Assembly: GCA_947463165.1 (NCBI GenBank)
Contig: CANHSW010000066.1
Span: 1 to 8,991 of the forward strand
Direction: 5' to 3'
From: Cyanobacteriota bacterium
GTDB lineage: Bacteria; Cyanobacteriota; Cyanobacteriia; PCC-6307; Cyanobiaceae
DNA length: 8,991 nucleotides
The translations under genes were made by a program, and so were the position numbers. Shown piece after piece: positions 1-5,904 of the stretch (position 1 is its first letter; each line of letters opens with the position of its first letter). The notes beneath the pieces are model-generated. The model did no database searches, was not told where the DNA came from, and saw only the letters and a program-made list of their open reading frames with translations.

Positions 1-813
1 AGCGCCGCCCCGCCAGGCCGCAGCGGCGCTCAGCCAGCAGGTATCTGGCGGCAGGGGGCCCTGCAGCTGAACGGCGGGATGGCGGCTCTGCCAGCTGTGC
101 AGGCTGGCCTCTAACCAGTCGACTTCTTCTCGGCCGAGCTGGCCACCCTCGCCGGCATGGGGATTTAACCCGGCCACGATCAGCTGTGGAGTTGCGGTGA
201 ACCGGCGGCAAAAATCCAGTAGCACCGTCAGCTTGCGCTCCAATAGCGGGCCATTGAGGCTCTGGGGCACCGCCGCCAATGGGATGTGGCTGGTGGCTAA
301 CAGGGTGTTCAGGCGCCAGCCGCCACCGGGGGCCTTGGCGGTGAACAGCATTGAGGCCTCGGCCGTGCCGGTGAGCTCCGCTAGTCGCTCGGTCTGGCCC
401 GGATAGCGATGGCCAGCCGCATGCCAGTGGGCCTTGGCGATCGGGGCCGTCACCAGGGCGTGACAGCGACCGCTCTGCACGCAGGCAGTGGCTGCCGTGA
501 GCCACTGGAAGCTGGCGTCGCCGCTGGCGCCGCCGCCCTCACCGCTGCTGATCGGCCTTTCCAGGGGCAAATCGATTATTTCCAGTTCGGCCGGATCGCG
601 CAGCGGGCCGCAGTCTTGGCTGCGCAAGTGCAGATAGCTCTGCTCCAGCCAGCGGCGACAGCCCACCAGCAATGGCGCCTCGGTTTCGGGCCCAGGGCTG
701 GCCAGGGCCTTGAGCACCACCTCGGCGCCAATGCCCGCCGGATCTCCCAGGGCGATCGCCAGCCGCCGCTCGCTGGGGTTGGATGGGGGTTGGCCGCTGG
801 GCGTTGTCTGCAT
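1..813 (-). CDS. pdxA: 4-hydroxythreonine-4-phosphate dehydrogenase PdxA (C-terminus beyond window)
   Basis: Oxidises 4-phosphohydroxy-L-threonine with NAD in the DXP-dependent pyridoxal phosphate pathway, in the cytoplasm. The 271 visible codons read through the left edge without a stop. Family marks, in order: ALGDPAGIGAEV (residues 21-32), LVTAPIAK (120-127), YPGQTERLAE (137-146), TSHIPL (174-179), GLNPHAGEGG (215-224) and GPLPPDT (252-258). H176 and H219 match two of the three metal-binding histidines of E. coli PdxA (H166, H211); the third, in the MYHDQG motif, would lie beyond the edge. E. coli has His136-Thr137 at the substrate phosphate; here the His is Gln140. The ATG at 813 puts the glycine-rich motif about 20 residues in, as usual; an in-frame GTG 45 bases upstream is possible. 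No clear Shine-Dalgarno. The gene follows the SDR gene after about 66 bases on the same strand, so co-transcription is likely. Confidence 0.95.
   Translation of the reverse strand, partial: MQTTPSGQPPSNPSERRLAIALGDPAGIGAEVVLKALASPGPETEAPLLVGCRRWLEQSYLHLRSQDCGPLRDPAELEIIDLPLERPISSGEGGGASGDASFQWLTAATACVQSGRCHALVTAPIAKAHWHAAGHRYPGQTERLAELTGTAEASMLFTAKAPGGGWRLNTLLATSHIPLAAVPQSLNGPLLERKLTVLLDFCRRFTATPQLIVAGLNPHAGEGGQLGREEVDWLEASLHSWQSRHPAVQLQGPLPPDTCWLSAAAAWRGGA
752..759. repeat. HIP1 octamer GCGATCGC
   Basis: A perfect GCGATCGC palindrome, inside the 5' part of pdxA. This highly iterated palindrome is over-represented in many cyanobacterial genomes, so it supports the taxonomic guess. I found only one perfect copy in the window, and one copy alone is weak evidence in GC-rich DNA. 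Confidence 0.5.
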
Positions 814-1036
814 GATCCGCTGGTTGCTGATCGTGGGCTTGCTGTTGGCGTTGAGCACCGGCTTGCGGCGCGGCTGGCTTCAGCTGCGCTGGGGTGTGAT
901 GCTGCGCGATCTGGGCGTGGGCCCGGCGCTGGGGGTGGTGCCCGCCGAGGAAGGCCGTGGCAAGGGCGACTGTCGGCCGCCTGGCGCCGCTGGCGCCTCT
1001 GGCGCTTCTGCCTCTTCTCGCAAGCAGGCTCGGTAG
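812..1036 (+). CDS. Possible small one-helix membrane protein (74 aa)
   Basis: Not a family I can name. The frame starts with MIRWLLIVGLLLALSTGLRR, one predicted membrane helix closed by arginines, followed by an amphipathic stretch rich in Trp and Arg (RRGWLQLRWGVMLRDLGVG), and ends in a Gly/Ala/Ser-rich tail. The first 40 codons use the Leu, Gly and Val codons usual in this window and look coding. Its ATG (812-814) overlaps the pdxA ATG on the other strand within one CATG, so the two genes would be divergent. The last 157 bases run antisense to the 3' end of the SDR gene, mostly against the SDR's non-conserved tail. No ribosome binding site is visible. It may be chance antisense reading of GC-rich DNA; the helix followed by basic residues is what argues for a gene. 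Confidence 0.4.
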   Translation: MIRWLLIVGLLLALSTGLRRGWLQLRWGVMLRDLGVGPALGVVPAEEGRGKGDCRPPGAAGASGASASSRKQAR

Positions 1037-1917
1037 CCCTGGCGGTAGCTCGGATAGAGCAGCTCGTAGCCCAGCTCCCGGCAGAGCCTGCGGTTGCTGA
1101 CGCGTCGGTTTTCAGTCCAGAAGCTGCGGGCCATGGGGCTGAGCTCGCCAGCGATATTTGAGAAGCGTTCGGCCGCCGGCAGCTTCAGCCCCAGCAGCCA
1201 GGCGGCGTAGCTGAGCGTTTCGCTGCTTGGGCAGGGGCGGTCGTCCACCAGGTTGAGCAGTGGCAGCCGCCGCTCCGGCGGCAGGTCCAGGCAGTGCAGC
1301 AGCGCCCCGACGATGTCGTCGACGTGAACGCGGCAGAACACCTGGCCAGGCTTGTAGATCAACCGGCTCTGGCCCTGGCGGAGGCCCGAGAAGGGGCTGC
1401 GGCCCGGGCCGTAGATGGCGGGCAGCCGGAAGATCTGCACCGGCAGCTCGCTGGCCAGCCATTGCTGTTCGGCCTGCAGGCGGGCCTGGCTGCGGCCGGG
1501 CTTGGCCAGCGTGGGACTGGTCTCATCGGCCCAGGCGCCGCCGGTGTCGCCGTAGACGCCGGTGGTGGATAGGTAGCCCACCCAGCGGATCGGCAATTGC
1601 CGCAACTGCGGCCCCAGCAGCCTCAGGCTGGGGTCGCCTTCGCCGCCATCAGGGGGCACCGTCACCAGCAGGTGGGTGGTGCCCGCCAGCTCCTCGGTGC
1701 TGGGCAGCAGGCACTGGCGGCTGTCAAAGCCCAGCCAGTCGCCGTCGGCCAAGGGCCGATTTGCCGGGCCGGCAACCTGCTCGCCATTGGGCTGGTGGCG
1801 GTGGGTGAGGGTCACGGCCAGGCCCCGGGCGCTGGCGGCCCTGGCAAAACGCTGGCCCGTGTAGCCGCCGCCAATCACCAGCAGTCGCCCGCCGGGGTTG
1901 ACAGACTGATTCAGCAT
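880..1917 (-). CDS. YeeZ-like atypical SDR, NAD(P)-binding epimerase/dehydratase family
   Basis: A Rossmann-fold protein of the atypical or extended short-chain dehydrogenase type; substrate unknown. The dinucleotide motif is IGGGYTG (15-21), close to the N-terminus, which supports the ATG at 1917. The SDR Tyr lies in STTGVYGD (Y122), but no Lys follows at +4, as in the E. coli YeeZ-like group where the YxxxK pair is degraded, so catalytic activity is uncertain. Further family marks are IYGPGRSP (168-175), VHVDDIVGAL (197-206), a NLVDD segment and the closing ELGYELLYPSYRQGY. After about residue 301 comes a 45-residue Pro/Ala/Ser/Arg tail that I do not associate with the family and that is covered by a plus-strand frame. 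It precedes pdxA on the same strand, suggesting one transcript. An AAGGAG lies about 20 bases before the ATG, too far to be a normal Shine-Dalgarno. Confidence 0.88.
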   Translation of the reverse strand: MLNQSVNPGGRLLVIGGGYTGQRFARAASARGLAVTLTHRHQPNGEQVAGPANRPLADGDWLGFDSRQCLLPSTEELAGTTHLLVTVPPDGGEGDPSLRLLGPQLRQLPIRWVGYLSTTGVYGDTGGAWADETSPTLAKPGRSQARLQAEQQWLASELPVQIFRLPAIYGPGRSPFSGLRQGQSRLIYKPGQVFCRVHVDDIVGALLHCLDLPPERRLPLLNLVDDRPCPSSETLSYAAWLLGLKLPAAERFSNIAGELSPMARSFWTENRRVSNRRLCRELGYELLYPSYRQGYRACLREEAEAPEAPAAPGGRQSPLPRPSSAGTTPSAGPTPRSRSITPQRS

Positions 1918-2051
1918 GAGTACACCTGTATCACAATTGCTCCTTGGTCATGGTGGCTGCCCCTGGATCGTCGGCTCGCGGCACCCTGTCATCCTGCCGC
2001 CAGCCCAGCTGCGGCCGCTTGGCGGTCACCGGGAGGTTCGCCTGGGCGGCT

Positions 2052-2309
2052 ATGGGCCCGCTCTCCTTGGCCAACTCCAGGCCTACTAGGCGCCGGCTGC
2101 CCTGCTGGAGCCCCCCGGACGGGGGGCGGCTGGGCCTGAAGCGCCGACCCCCAGAGCCCCTGGCCCTGGGGGCCGGCGATGGCCTGGTATCAGCCCTGGT
2201 GGTGGCCCTGCTGATCCTGGCGGCCCTGCTGCTGGCGCCGGAGCAACCCCGGGATCAAGAGGCCATCTGCCAGCGCCATAACGGCGTGGCGGCCTGCCGG
2301 GTTTGGTGA
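2052..2309 (+). CDS. Small one-helix membrane protein ending in CRVW (about 85 aa, start uncertain)
   Basis: The C-terminal 50 residues look like a real protein: a hydrophobic helix (LVSALVVALLILAALLL) followed by a short charged tail with QEAICQRHN and the end AACRVW. The two Cys in the tail could pair outside the membrane. I recall similar short proteins in marine and freshwater Synechococcus but cannot name the family. The frame is open back to an ATG at 1944; the ATG at 2052 is chosen because the upstream residues have no protein-like pattern. The true start could be still later, since the segment between 2052 and the helix is Pro/Arg-rich and contains a GC hairpin at 2110-2127. Its last 55 bases overlap the 3' end of the convergent HNH gene. 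Confidence 0.5.
   Translation: MGPLSLANSRPTRRRLPCWSPPDGGRLGLKRRPPEPLALGAGDGLVSALVVALLILAALLLAPEQPRDQEAICQRHNGVAACRVW
2110..2127. other. GC-only hairpin, 7-bp stem
   Basis: G followed by six C, the loop GGAC, then six G and C, giving a perfect 7-bp stem. No T tract follows on either strand, so it is not a typical intrinsic terminator. It lies in the 5' part of the small membrane protein frame, or in its leader if that gene starts later. Confidence 0.3.
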
Positions 2310-2668
2310 GCCTCGGGGTTTGGCTGGGGTGTCGTCCACTCCAGCAGCCGCATCGCCAGGCGCAGGTCGCCATCGCTCCAGGCGCGAATCGCCATCGCCC
2401 GGCGGGGGTCGTAGAAGCTTTGGCTGCGATACCAAACGAACACGTCGGTGTCCCCCTTGTGGCCGTTGCAGGCCAGGCAGGCCGGCACACAGTTTTCGGT
2501 GACACTCAGGCCGCCGCGGCTCTGGGGCAATACGTGGTCAATCGATTCAGAGCGCTGGCCGCAGTAAATGCAGCGCTGGTCGGTGAGCTGATGCAACGAC
2601 TGTCGCCAGCGTCGCACCCGCAGTTTTGGGCACAGGTCCTCTAGGAACACCGCATCCCTGGCCTGCAT
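2255..2668 (-). CDS. HNH endonuclease (137 aa)
   Basis: A compact HNH/McrA-type nuclease. Structural zinc pairs are C33-x2-C36 (CIYCG) and C64-x2-C67 (CLACN). The catalytic ββα-metal region is IDHVLPQSRGG (43-53), with His45 the likely general base, followed by N59 in the TENC segment and N68/H70. A helical C-terminal part (YDPRRAMAIRAW, then DLRLAMRLLEW) matches what I recall of a widespread short HNH family in cyanobacteria. The start at 2668 gives a full-length protein; no clear Shine-Dalgarno. The gene is divergent from the SNF2 helicase with about 73 bases between starts, so they may share a control region. Its 3' end overlaps the small membrane protein gene. It could be a general nuclease or a domesticated homing-type nuclease; nothing here shows self-splicing or an intron. 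Confidence 0.9.
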   Translation of the reverse strand: MQARDAVFLEDLCPKLRVRRWRQSLHQLTDQRCIYCGQRSESIDHVLPQSRGGLSVTENCVPACLACNGHKGDTDVFVWYRSQSFYDPRRAMAIRAWSDGDLRLAMRLLEWTTPQPNPEAHQTRQAATPLWRWQMAS

Positions 2669-2741
2669 TTGCCTGGTTCGATTGGCGGCAGTGTCGCCCA
2701 GGTGGCCCAGGTGTCAATGTGTCGAGGGTTGCCGTTTGCCC

Positions 2742-4340
2742 ATGTGCTGCCGGCTGCGTCTGGGCGCCAGCGGCCGAATTGAGGTGGTTTCGCCCTATGA
2801 CGCCGTCACCTGGGCCCAATTGCGGGCGATTCGGCCCCGGGGCCAGTGGCGCCAGGCGGCTAAATGCTGGGAGTTTCCGCTGGAGGCGGCCCTGGCGCTG
2901 GCCCAGCTGCTGGCGGGTCGCTTCCCGATCGAACCTGAGCTGCAGCAGTGGCTCACCTGGATGCGCCAGCCGCTGCCGCCGCTGCCGCCGCATCGGGATC
3001 TGGTGGCGGCGGCGCAGTTGGAGCTGCCTTTGGCCGATGGCCGCAGCCTCTATGCCCACCAGCGGGCGGCGGTGCGCTGGTTGTTGGCCCGCCGCGGCGC
3101 CCTGCTGGCCGATGCGATGGGCCTGGGCAAGACCCTCTCGGCCCTGGTGGCGGCCCGGGCCATGGTGCGCCTGGCCGACTGTCGCCTGCTGGTGCTCGCC
3201 CCGGTGGGGCTCCACGGCCATTGGCGGGCAGAGGCGGCTGCCCTGGGTTTGAGGCTTGAATTGCATAGCTGGGCCAGCCCACCGCTGGAGCTGCCGCCGG
3301 CCGGCACGGTGCTGATTGCCGATGAGGCCCACTATGCCCAGAACTCCCACACCAGGCGCAGCCTTGCCCTGCTGCGCCTGGCGCGCCACCCAAGACTGCG
3401 GGCGATTTGGCTGTTGACCGGCACCCCGATGAAGAACGGCCGGCCGGCGCAGCTGTTGCCGCTGCTGGCCGCCATCGATCACCCCCTGGCCCGGGATCAG
3501 CTGGCTTTTGAGGAGTTGTTTTGTCAGGGCCACTGGCGCCAGCAGGGGGGGCGGCTGCGCTGGCAGGCAGATGGCGCCAGCCGGTTGGAGGAATTGCAAC
3601 GGCTCACCCGGCCAATGCTGTTGCATCGGCGCAAGCAGGATTGTCTCGACTTGCCGCCCAAGCGGCGCTGCCTGCTGCCGGTGGAGCTCAGCGAGGCGGA
3701 GGGGTTGGGTTTTCAGCATCGTCTGGAGCGCACCGTGGACGACTACCGCCGCCGCGCCGCCCTTGGTGAGGTGCGCCGCGATGCCGAGGCCCTGGCCGTG
3801 CTCACCGCCCTGCGCCGCATCGCCTCTGACTACAAGTTGTCCGCCACCTGTGACCTGGTGGGCGAGCTGTTGCGGCAGGGGGAGGCGGTGGTCGTGTTCA
3901 GCAGCTTTCTGCACACCGCCGGCATGTTGCAGCGCCAATTGGCACCGATCGCGGCCGGTTGTTTGCTCACGGGCGCCTTGGCGCCAGCGCTGCGCCAGCC
4001 CCAGGTGGACCGCTTCCAAGCCGGCGAGACGCCACTGTTGATCGCCACCTACGGCACCGGCGGCCTGGGCTTCACCCTGCATCGGGCCCGCCATGTGGTG
4101 CTGGTGGAGCGTCCCTGGACGCCCGGGGACGCCGAGCAGGCGGAGGATCGCTGCCATCGCATTGGCATGGCGGGCAGCCTCAGCTGCCACTGGTTGCAGC
4201 TAGGGGTGGTGGATCAGCTGGTGGACGGCTTGATCGCCAGTAAGGCCGAGCGCATCGAGCTGGTGCTGGGGGCCAGGCGGCGGCAGCTGCAGCGCCGCCA
4301 GCTGCCGGAGATGGTGCGCGAGCTGCTCGCCCATTGGTGA
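2742..4340 (+). CDS. SNF2-family DNA helicase/ATPase, SMARCAL1 (HARP)-like
   Basis: A superfamily 2 DNA translocase of the SNF2 class. Residues 11-60 resemble the HARP domain of SMARCAL1-type annealing helicases (GRIEVVSPYD, then a tryptophan-containing CWEFPLEAAL). Helicase motifs in order, counted from the ATG at 2742: Q-like YAHQ (104-107), Walker A DAMGLGKT (124-131), DEAH (194-197), LTGTPMKNG (225-233), then in the second RecA lobe VVVFSSF (383-389), ATYGTGGLGF (435-444) and QAEDRCHRIG (466-475) with both arginines. All key ATPase residues are present, so it should be active. At 532 residues it is a minimal form without accessory domains. The frame opens at an ATG at 2682; 2742 is preferred because a GAGGG lies upstream and the HARP-like segment starts at once. 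It is divergent from the HNH gene and convergent with the lipoprotein gene. Confidence 0.93.
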   Translation: MCCRLRLGASGRIEVVSPYDAVTWAQLRAIRPRGQWRQAAKCWEFPLEAALALAQLLAGRFPIEPELQQWLTWMRQPLPPLPPHRDLVAAAQLELPLADGRSLYAHQRAAVRWLLARRGALLADAMGLGKTLSALVAARAMVRLADCRLLVLAPVGLHGHWRAEAAALGLRLELHSWASPPLELPPAGTVLIADEAHYAQNSHTRRSLALLRLARHPRLRAIWLLTGTPMKNGRPAQLLPLLAAIDHPLARDQLAFEELFCQGHWRQQGGRLRWQADGASRLEELQRLTRPMLLHRRKQDCLDLPPKRRCLLPVELSEAEGLGFQHRLERTVDDYRRRAALGEVRRDAEALAVLTALRRIASDYKLSATCDLVGELLRQGEAVVVFSSFLHTAGMLQRQLAPIAAGCLLTGALAPALRQPQVDRFQAGETPLLIATYGTGGLGFTLHRARHVVLVERPWTPGDAEQAEDRCHRIGMAGSLSCHWLQLGVVDQLVDGLIASKAERIELVLGARRRQLQRRQLPEMVRELLAHW

Positions 4341-4378
4341 GCCGCCCAGGGCGGTGAGCCGTTCATCGCGACCAATGG
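4331..4378. terminator. Inverted repeat against both stop codons, candidate bidirectional terminator
   Basis: CCATTGGT (4331-4338) and ACCAATGG (4371-4378) are perfect inverted repeats around a 32-base loop. The loop itself holds a small hairpin, CCGCC-CAG-GGCGG (4342-4354). The left arm runs into the helicase TGA (4338-4340) and the right arm ends two bases before the lipoprotein TAA (4382-4380 on the minus strand). The arms are followed by only TTT on the plus strand, so classical U-tract termination is weak, but the place between two convergent genes fits. Confidence 0.4.
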
Positions 4379-4379
4379 T

Positions 4380-4856
4380 TTAGGGCCGGCTGGGCTTTTG
4401 GGGGCCGCCACAGAGCTCAGCTCGCAGGCGCAGATCGAGCATCAGCCTGGGATCGAGGCTGCCAGGCCGAGCCCGGGCCGCCAGCAGCCGGGCCCGCTGG
4501 ATGTCGGCGCAGGCCGCCTCGCTCTGGTGGGCGAGGCTGTGCAGCAGGTAGCGCTCGTTCAGGGGGGCGGGATTGGTGGGAAAACTCGCCACCACCTGAT
4601 CACAGCGCCGAATTTGCTCTTTTAAGCGATCCAGCCGCACTTCCCTCAGGCAGTCGTCGCTGCGCAGTTGCCGCTGCGGCAGAGGTGCCTCGTCGCAGGC
4701 TGCTAACAGCAGCAGCAGCGGCAGGCTGGCCAATAGCGGTAGGGCCGCCAGCAGCCCCCCAGCCCTAGGAGCCCAGCAGTTGGCTGCGGCTCTGGCCGCC
4801 GCTTTCCTGGCTGGGGACCGCAGCCGCGGCCGTGGCGGGTTTGGCGTAGAGATCAC
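4380..4856 (-). CDS. Small putative lipoprotein (158 aa)
   Basis: Function unknown. A basic N-region (several Arg/Lys within residues 9-22) leads to a hydrophobic segment (34-53) ending in a lipobox LAAC with Cys54, so it should be lipid-anchored after signal peptidase II cleavage. The mature part (about 105 residues) is helical and carries a pattern with four Cys (C69, C85, C116, C149), which could form two disulfides. The ATG at 4856 gives an unusually long N-region and makes the frame overlap the end of the DUF6554-like gene by 92 bases. A TTG at codon 42 would leave too short a signal peptide, so the long form is kept. Same strand and overlap suggest translational coupling with the upstream gene. 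The Arg/Ala-rich N-terminus may be partly non-native. Confidence 0.75.
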   Translation of the reverse strand: MISTPNPPRPRLRSPARKAAARAAANCWAPRAGGLLAALPLLASLPLLLLLAACDEAPLPQRQLRSDDCLREVRLDRLKEQIRRCDQVVASFPTNPAPLNERYLLHSLAHQSEAACADIQRARLLAARARPGSLDPRLMLDLRLRAELCGGPQKPSRP

Positions 4857-5214
4857 CGAGGTAGCGGCCGCAATCGGGATAGGTGCCAGGACTTTGCACC
4901 ACAGCTTCGGTGATCATCACGGCGCCGTGCTCCGGGGAGGTTTTGAACAGGCTGGTGCTCTGGCGTTTAATCAGCGCATAGGCGGCATCCCAGCTCACCT
5001 GGTGGTTGTTGCCGTTGCTGCGCATGTAGCAGTACACCTGGGCGCCCTTGGCGCCGGCACTGTTATCGGCGGCGCGCCCGGGTAGGCCCGCAGCCAGGGC
5101 CAGATAGCCGCTGGTGAGCAATACCAAGCCAAGGGCCCAAGGCGCGGCGCGCCTTGGCGACCTGTCCCTGAGCAAGCTAGCCCTGAGCGCTGGACGAGAA
5201 CGGCGCGGGCCCAT
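4765..5214 (-). CDS. Secreted DUF6554-like conserved cyanobacterial protein (149 aa)
   Basis: I recognise the core as a conserved cyanobacterial protein, which I believe is DUF6554; its role is not known to me. A basic start (RRSR, DRSPRR) and a hydrophobic helix (26-44) ending near GRAAD (46-50) form a Sec signal peptide, so the protein is probably periplasmic. The mature core runs from AQVYCYMRSNGN through HQVSWDAAYALIK and FKTSPEHGAVMITEAV to YPDCGRYLGDLY. Two cysteines (C62, C115) could form a disulfide. An Ala/Ser/Gln-rich tail of about 25 residues follows. The start may lie later, for example at the TTG for L14 or L15; the ATG is used. It is divergent from the coiled-coil gene, leaving a 91-base shared control region, and precedes the overlapping lipoprotein gene. 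Confidence 0.8.
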   Translation of the reverse strand: MGPRRSRPALRASLLRDRSPRRAAPWALGLVLLTSGYLALAAGLPGRAADNSAGAKGAQVYCYMRSNGNNHQVSWDAAYALIKRQSTSLFKTSPEHGAVMITEAVVQSPGTYPDCGRYLGDLYAKPATAAAAVPSQESGGQSRSQLLGS

Positions 5215-5305
5215 GGCCGAGAAGGATAGGAAATGCTTTCTAAGGTATCTAGACCCTTGCTCCAGGGGGTAAGTGTGTTGTCATCGGTGTTTCTGCCTGT
5301 TGCCC

Positions 5306-5560
5306 ATGGCTTCCGAATCGGTGTCCTTCCGGATCTCCCGGCACACTCAAGATCTGGCGGAGGCCATCCATGCCCTCTCCCAGCGGCTGGTGAACTTGGA
5401 GCAGCGCCTTGGTGTGGTGGAACTGCAGCTGGCGCGGGCGCGGGAGGAGGATTCAAACGAGTTGGCCAGCCTGGATCAAGTGGACCGGCTGCTGGACGAT
5501 TGCCGTCAGTTGCTCGACCTTCCCGCCGTTCAGCCTTCCGAGCAGTCGCAGGCCGACTAA
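5306..5560 (+). CDS. Small conserved coiled-coil protein (84 aa), with an in-frame repeat tail after its stop
   Basis: A short soluble protein of unknown function. After MASESVSFRISRHTQDLAEA, residues 12-50 form a heptad-like helix (LAEAIHALSQRLVNLEQRL, then VELQLARA), predicted to be a coiled coil and probably oligomeric. A second helix (VDRLLDDCRQLLDL) follows. The pattern matches a short protein I recall from picocyanobacteria. The ATG at 5306 is preferred over one at 5273, whose extra 11 residues are Cys-rich and unlike the rest. The last visible residues (QPSEQSQAD) are the first degenerate unit of a pentapeptide repeat that continues past the TAA in the same frame for 126 more bases, broken by a second stop. 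This suggests the protein once had a longer Gln-rich tail. Confidence 0.78.
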   Translation: MASESVSFRISRHTQDLAEAIHALSQRLVNLEQRLGVVELQLARAREEDSNELASLDQVDRLLDDCRQLLDLPAVQPSEQSQAD

Positions 5561-5680
5561 TCGCAGACCGAATAGCCGCAGACTGAGCAGCAGCAGACTG
5601 AGCAGCCGCAGAGCGAGCAGCCGCAAACCCAGTGGCCGCAGACCCAGCAGCCGCAGACCCAGCAGCCGCAGACAGAGGTT
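5546..5680 (+). repeat. 15-bp tandem repeat, about nine units, encoding PQT(E/Q)Q pentapeptides
   Basis: Units close to CCGCAGACCCAGCAG follow each other with no spacers, with changes mostly in the outer units; the units starting at 5636 and 5651 are identical. Read in the frame of the coiled-coil gene, each unit gives a pentapeptide such as PQTEQ, PQSEQ or PQTQQ. The fifth codon of the first two units is TAA (5558) and TAG (5573); in later units it is CAG (5588, 5603, 5618, 5648, 5663), TGG (5633) or GTT in the final partial unit. The frame ends at TAA 5684-5686. The unit length is a multiple of three, so copy-number change would keep the frame. The other plus frames and part of the minus strand are also open across the array, a result of the 15-bp period. 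Confidence 0.85.
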
Positions 5681-5686
5681 GTCTAA
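5561..5686 (+). pseudogene. Lost or readthrough Gln-rich C-terminal tail of the coiled-coil protein
   Basis: The same frame as the 84-residue gene continues past its TAA with SQTE, a TAG, and then 36 codons of Pro/Gln/Thr/Glu repeats ending in EVV and a TAA. Both internal stops differ from a Gln codon by one C-to-T change (CAA to TAA, CAG to TAG), and the Trp at 5633 differs from CAG by changes at the first base. The simplest reading is a repeat tail cut off by nonsense changes. Alternatives are that the repeat grew outside the gene, or that the stops are read through at some level. Confidence 0.4.
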
Positions 5687-5904
5687 TGGCTTGCTTAATC
5701 AATGGTCCAGGGGAGCTTTGGATCGCCGCCGTGATTACTGGTCTGCAGCCCTGGGATCCACTGCTGAAAAAGTGTTTCTGTTGGTGCGATCAGGGTTTTT
5801 CGGGATTTCCTAGCCAGTTGGCCAAGAGATCAGAGATACGCCACACAACCTGACCGCAGCGTCAGCTCCGGATGGTCGGTGTCAGAATGGGAAGAAATGG
5901 AATC
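5687..5904. other. Intergenic stretch without a recognisable gene
   Basis: Together with the repeat tail this makes about 340 bases between the 84-aa and 146-aa genes. A 55-codon frame starts at ATG 5686 (overlapping the tail's TAA as TAATG, with AGAGG about 9 bases upstream) and ends at 5853, but its product is Cys/Trp-rich with codons unlike the neighbours, so I do not call it. No strong terminator is visible. The bases before 5905 hold a GGGAAG that could serve as a ribosome binding site for the next gene. Confidence 0.5.

Noticed and set aside
409..1161. 250-codon plus-strand frame
   Set aside because: Runs antisense to pdxA and the SDR gene, both with clear family motifs; the product is a low-complexity Ala/Gly/Arg translation.
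2547..4190. 547-codon open frame on the minus strand
   Set aside because: It lies opposite the SNF2 helicase, whose motifs are all in place; the minus-strand product is Gln/His/Gly-rich with no recognisable domain, as expected from antisense GC-rich DNA.
5558..5575. Reassignment of TAA/TAG to Gln as an explanation for the interrupted repeat
   Set aside because: Other genes in the window end at TAA or TAG (lipoprotein, DUF6554-like, 146-aa gene, TSUP), so these codons act as normal stops here.
5546..5680. The 15-bp array as a CRISPR array
   Set aside because: Units abut with no spacers and the unit is too short; it is a coding-type tandem repeat.
4995..5702. 235-codon minus-strand frame with SAAAQ-type repeats
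   Set aside because: The repeats are the 15-bp array read backwards, and the rest overlaps the DUF6554-like gene in the wrong frame.
5409..5813. 134-codon plus-strand frame with Arg/Ser repeats
   Set aside because: Another frame of the 15-bp array; it is open because the period is a multiple of three. Its first part overlaps the coiled-coil gene out of frame.
5686..5853. 55-codon frame with TAATG overlap and AGAGG upstream
   Set aside because: The start context is attractive, but the product is Cys/Trp-rich and its codon use is unlike the neighbours. Left as unproven.
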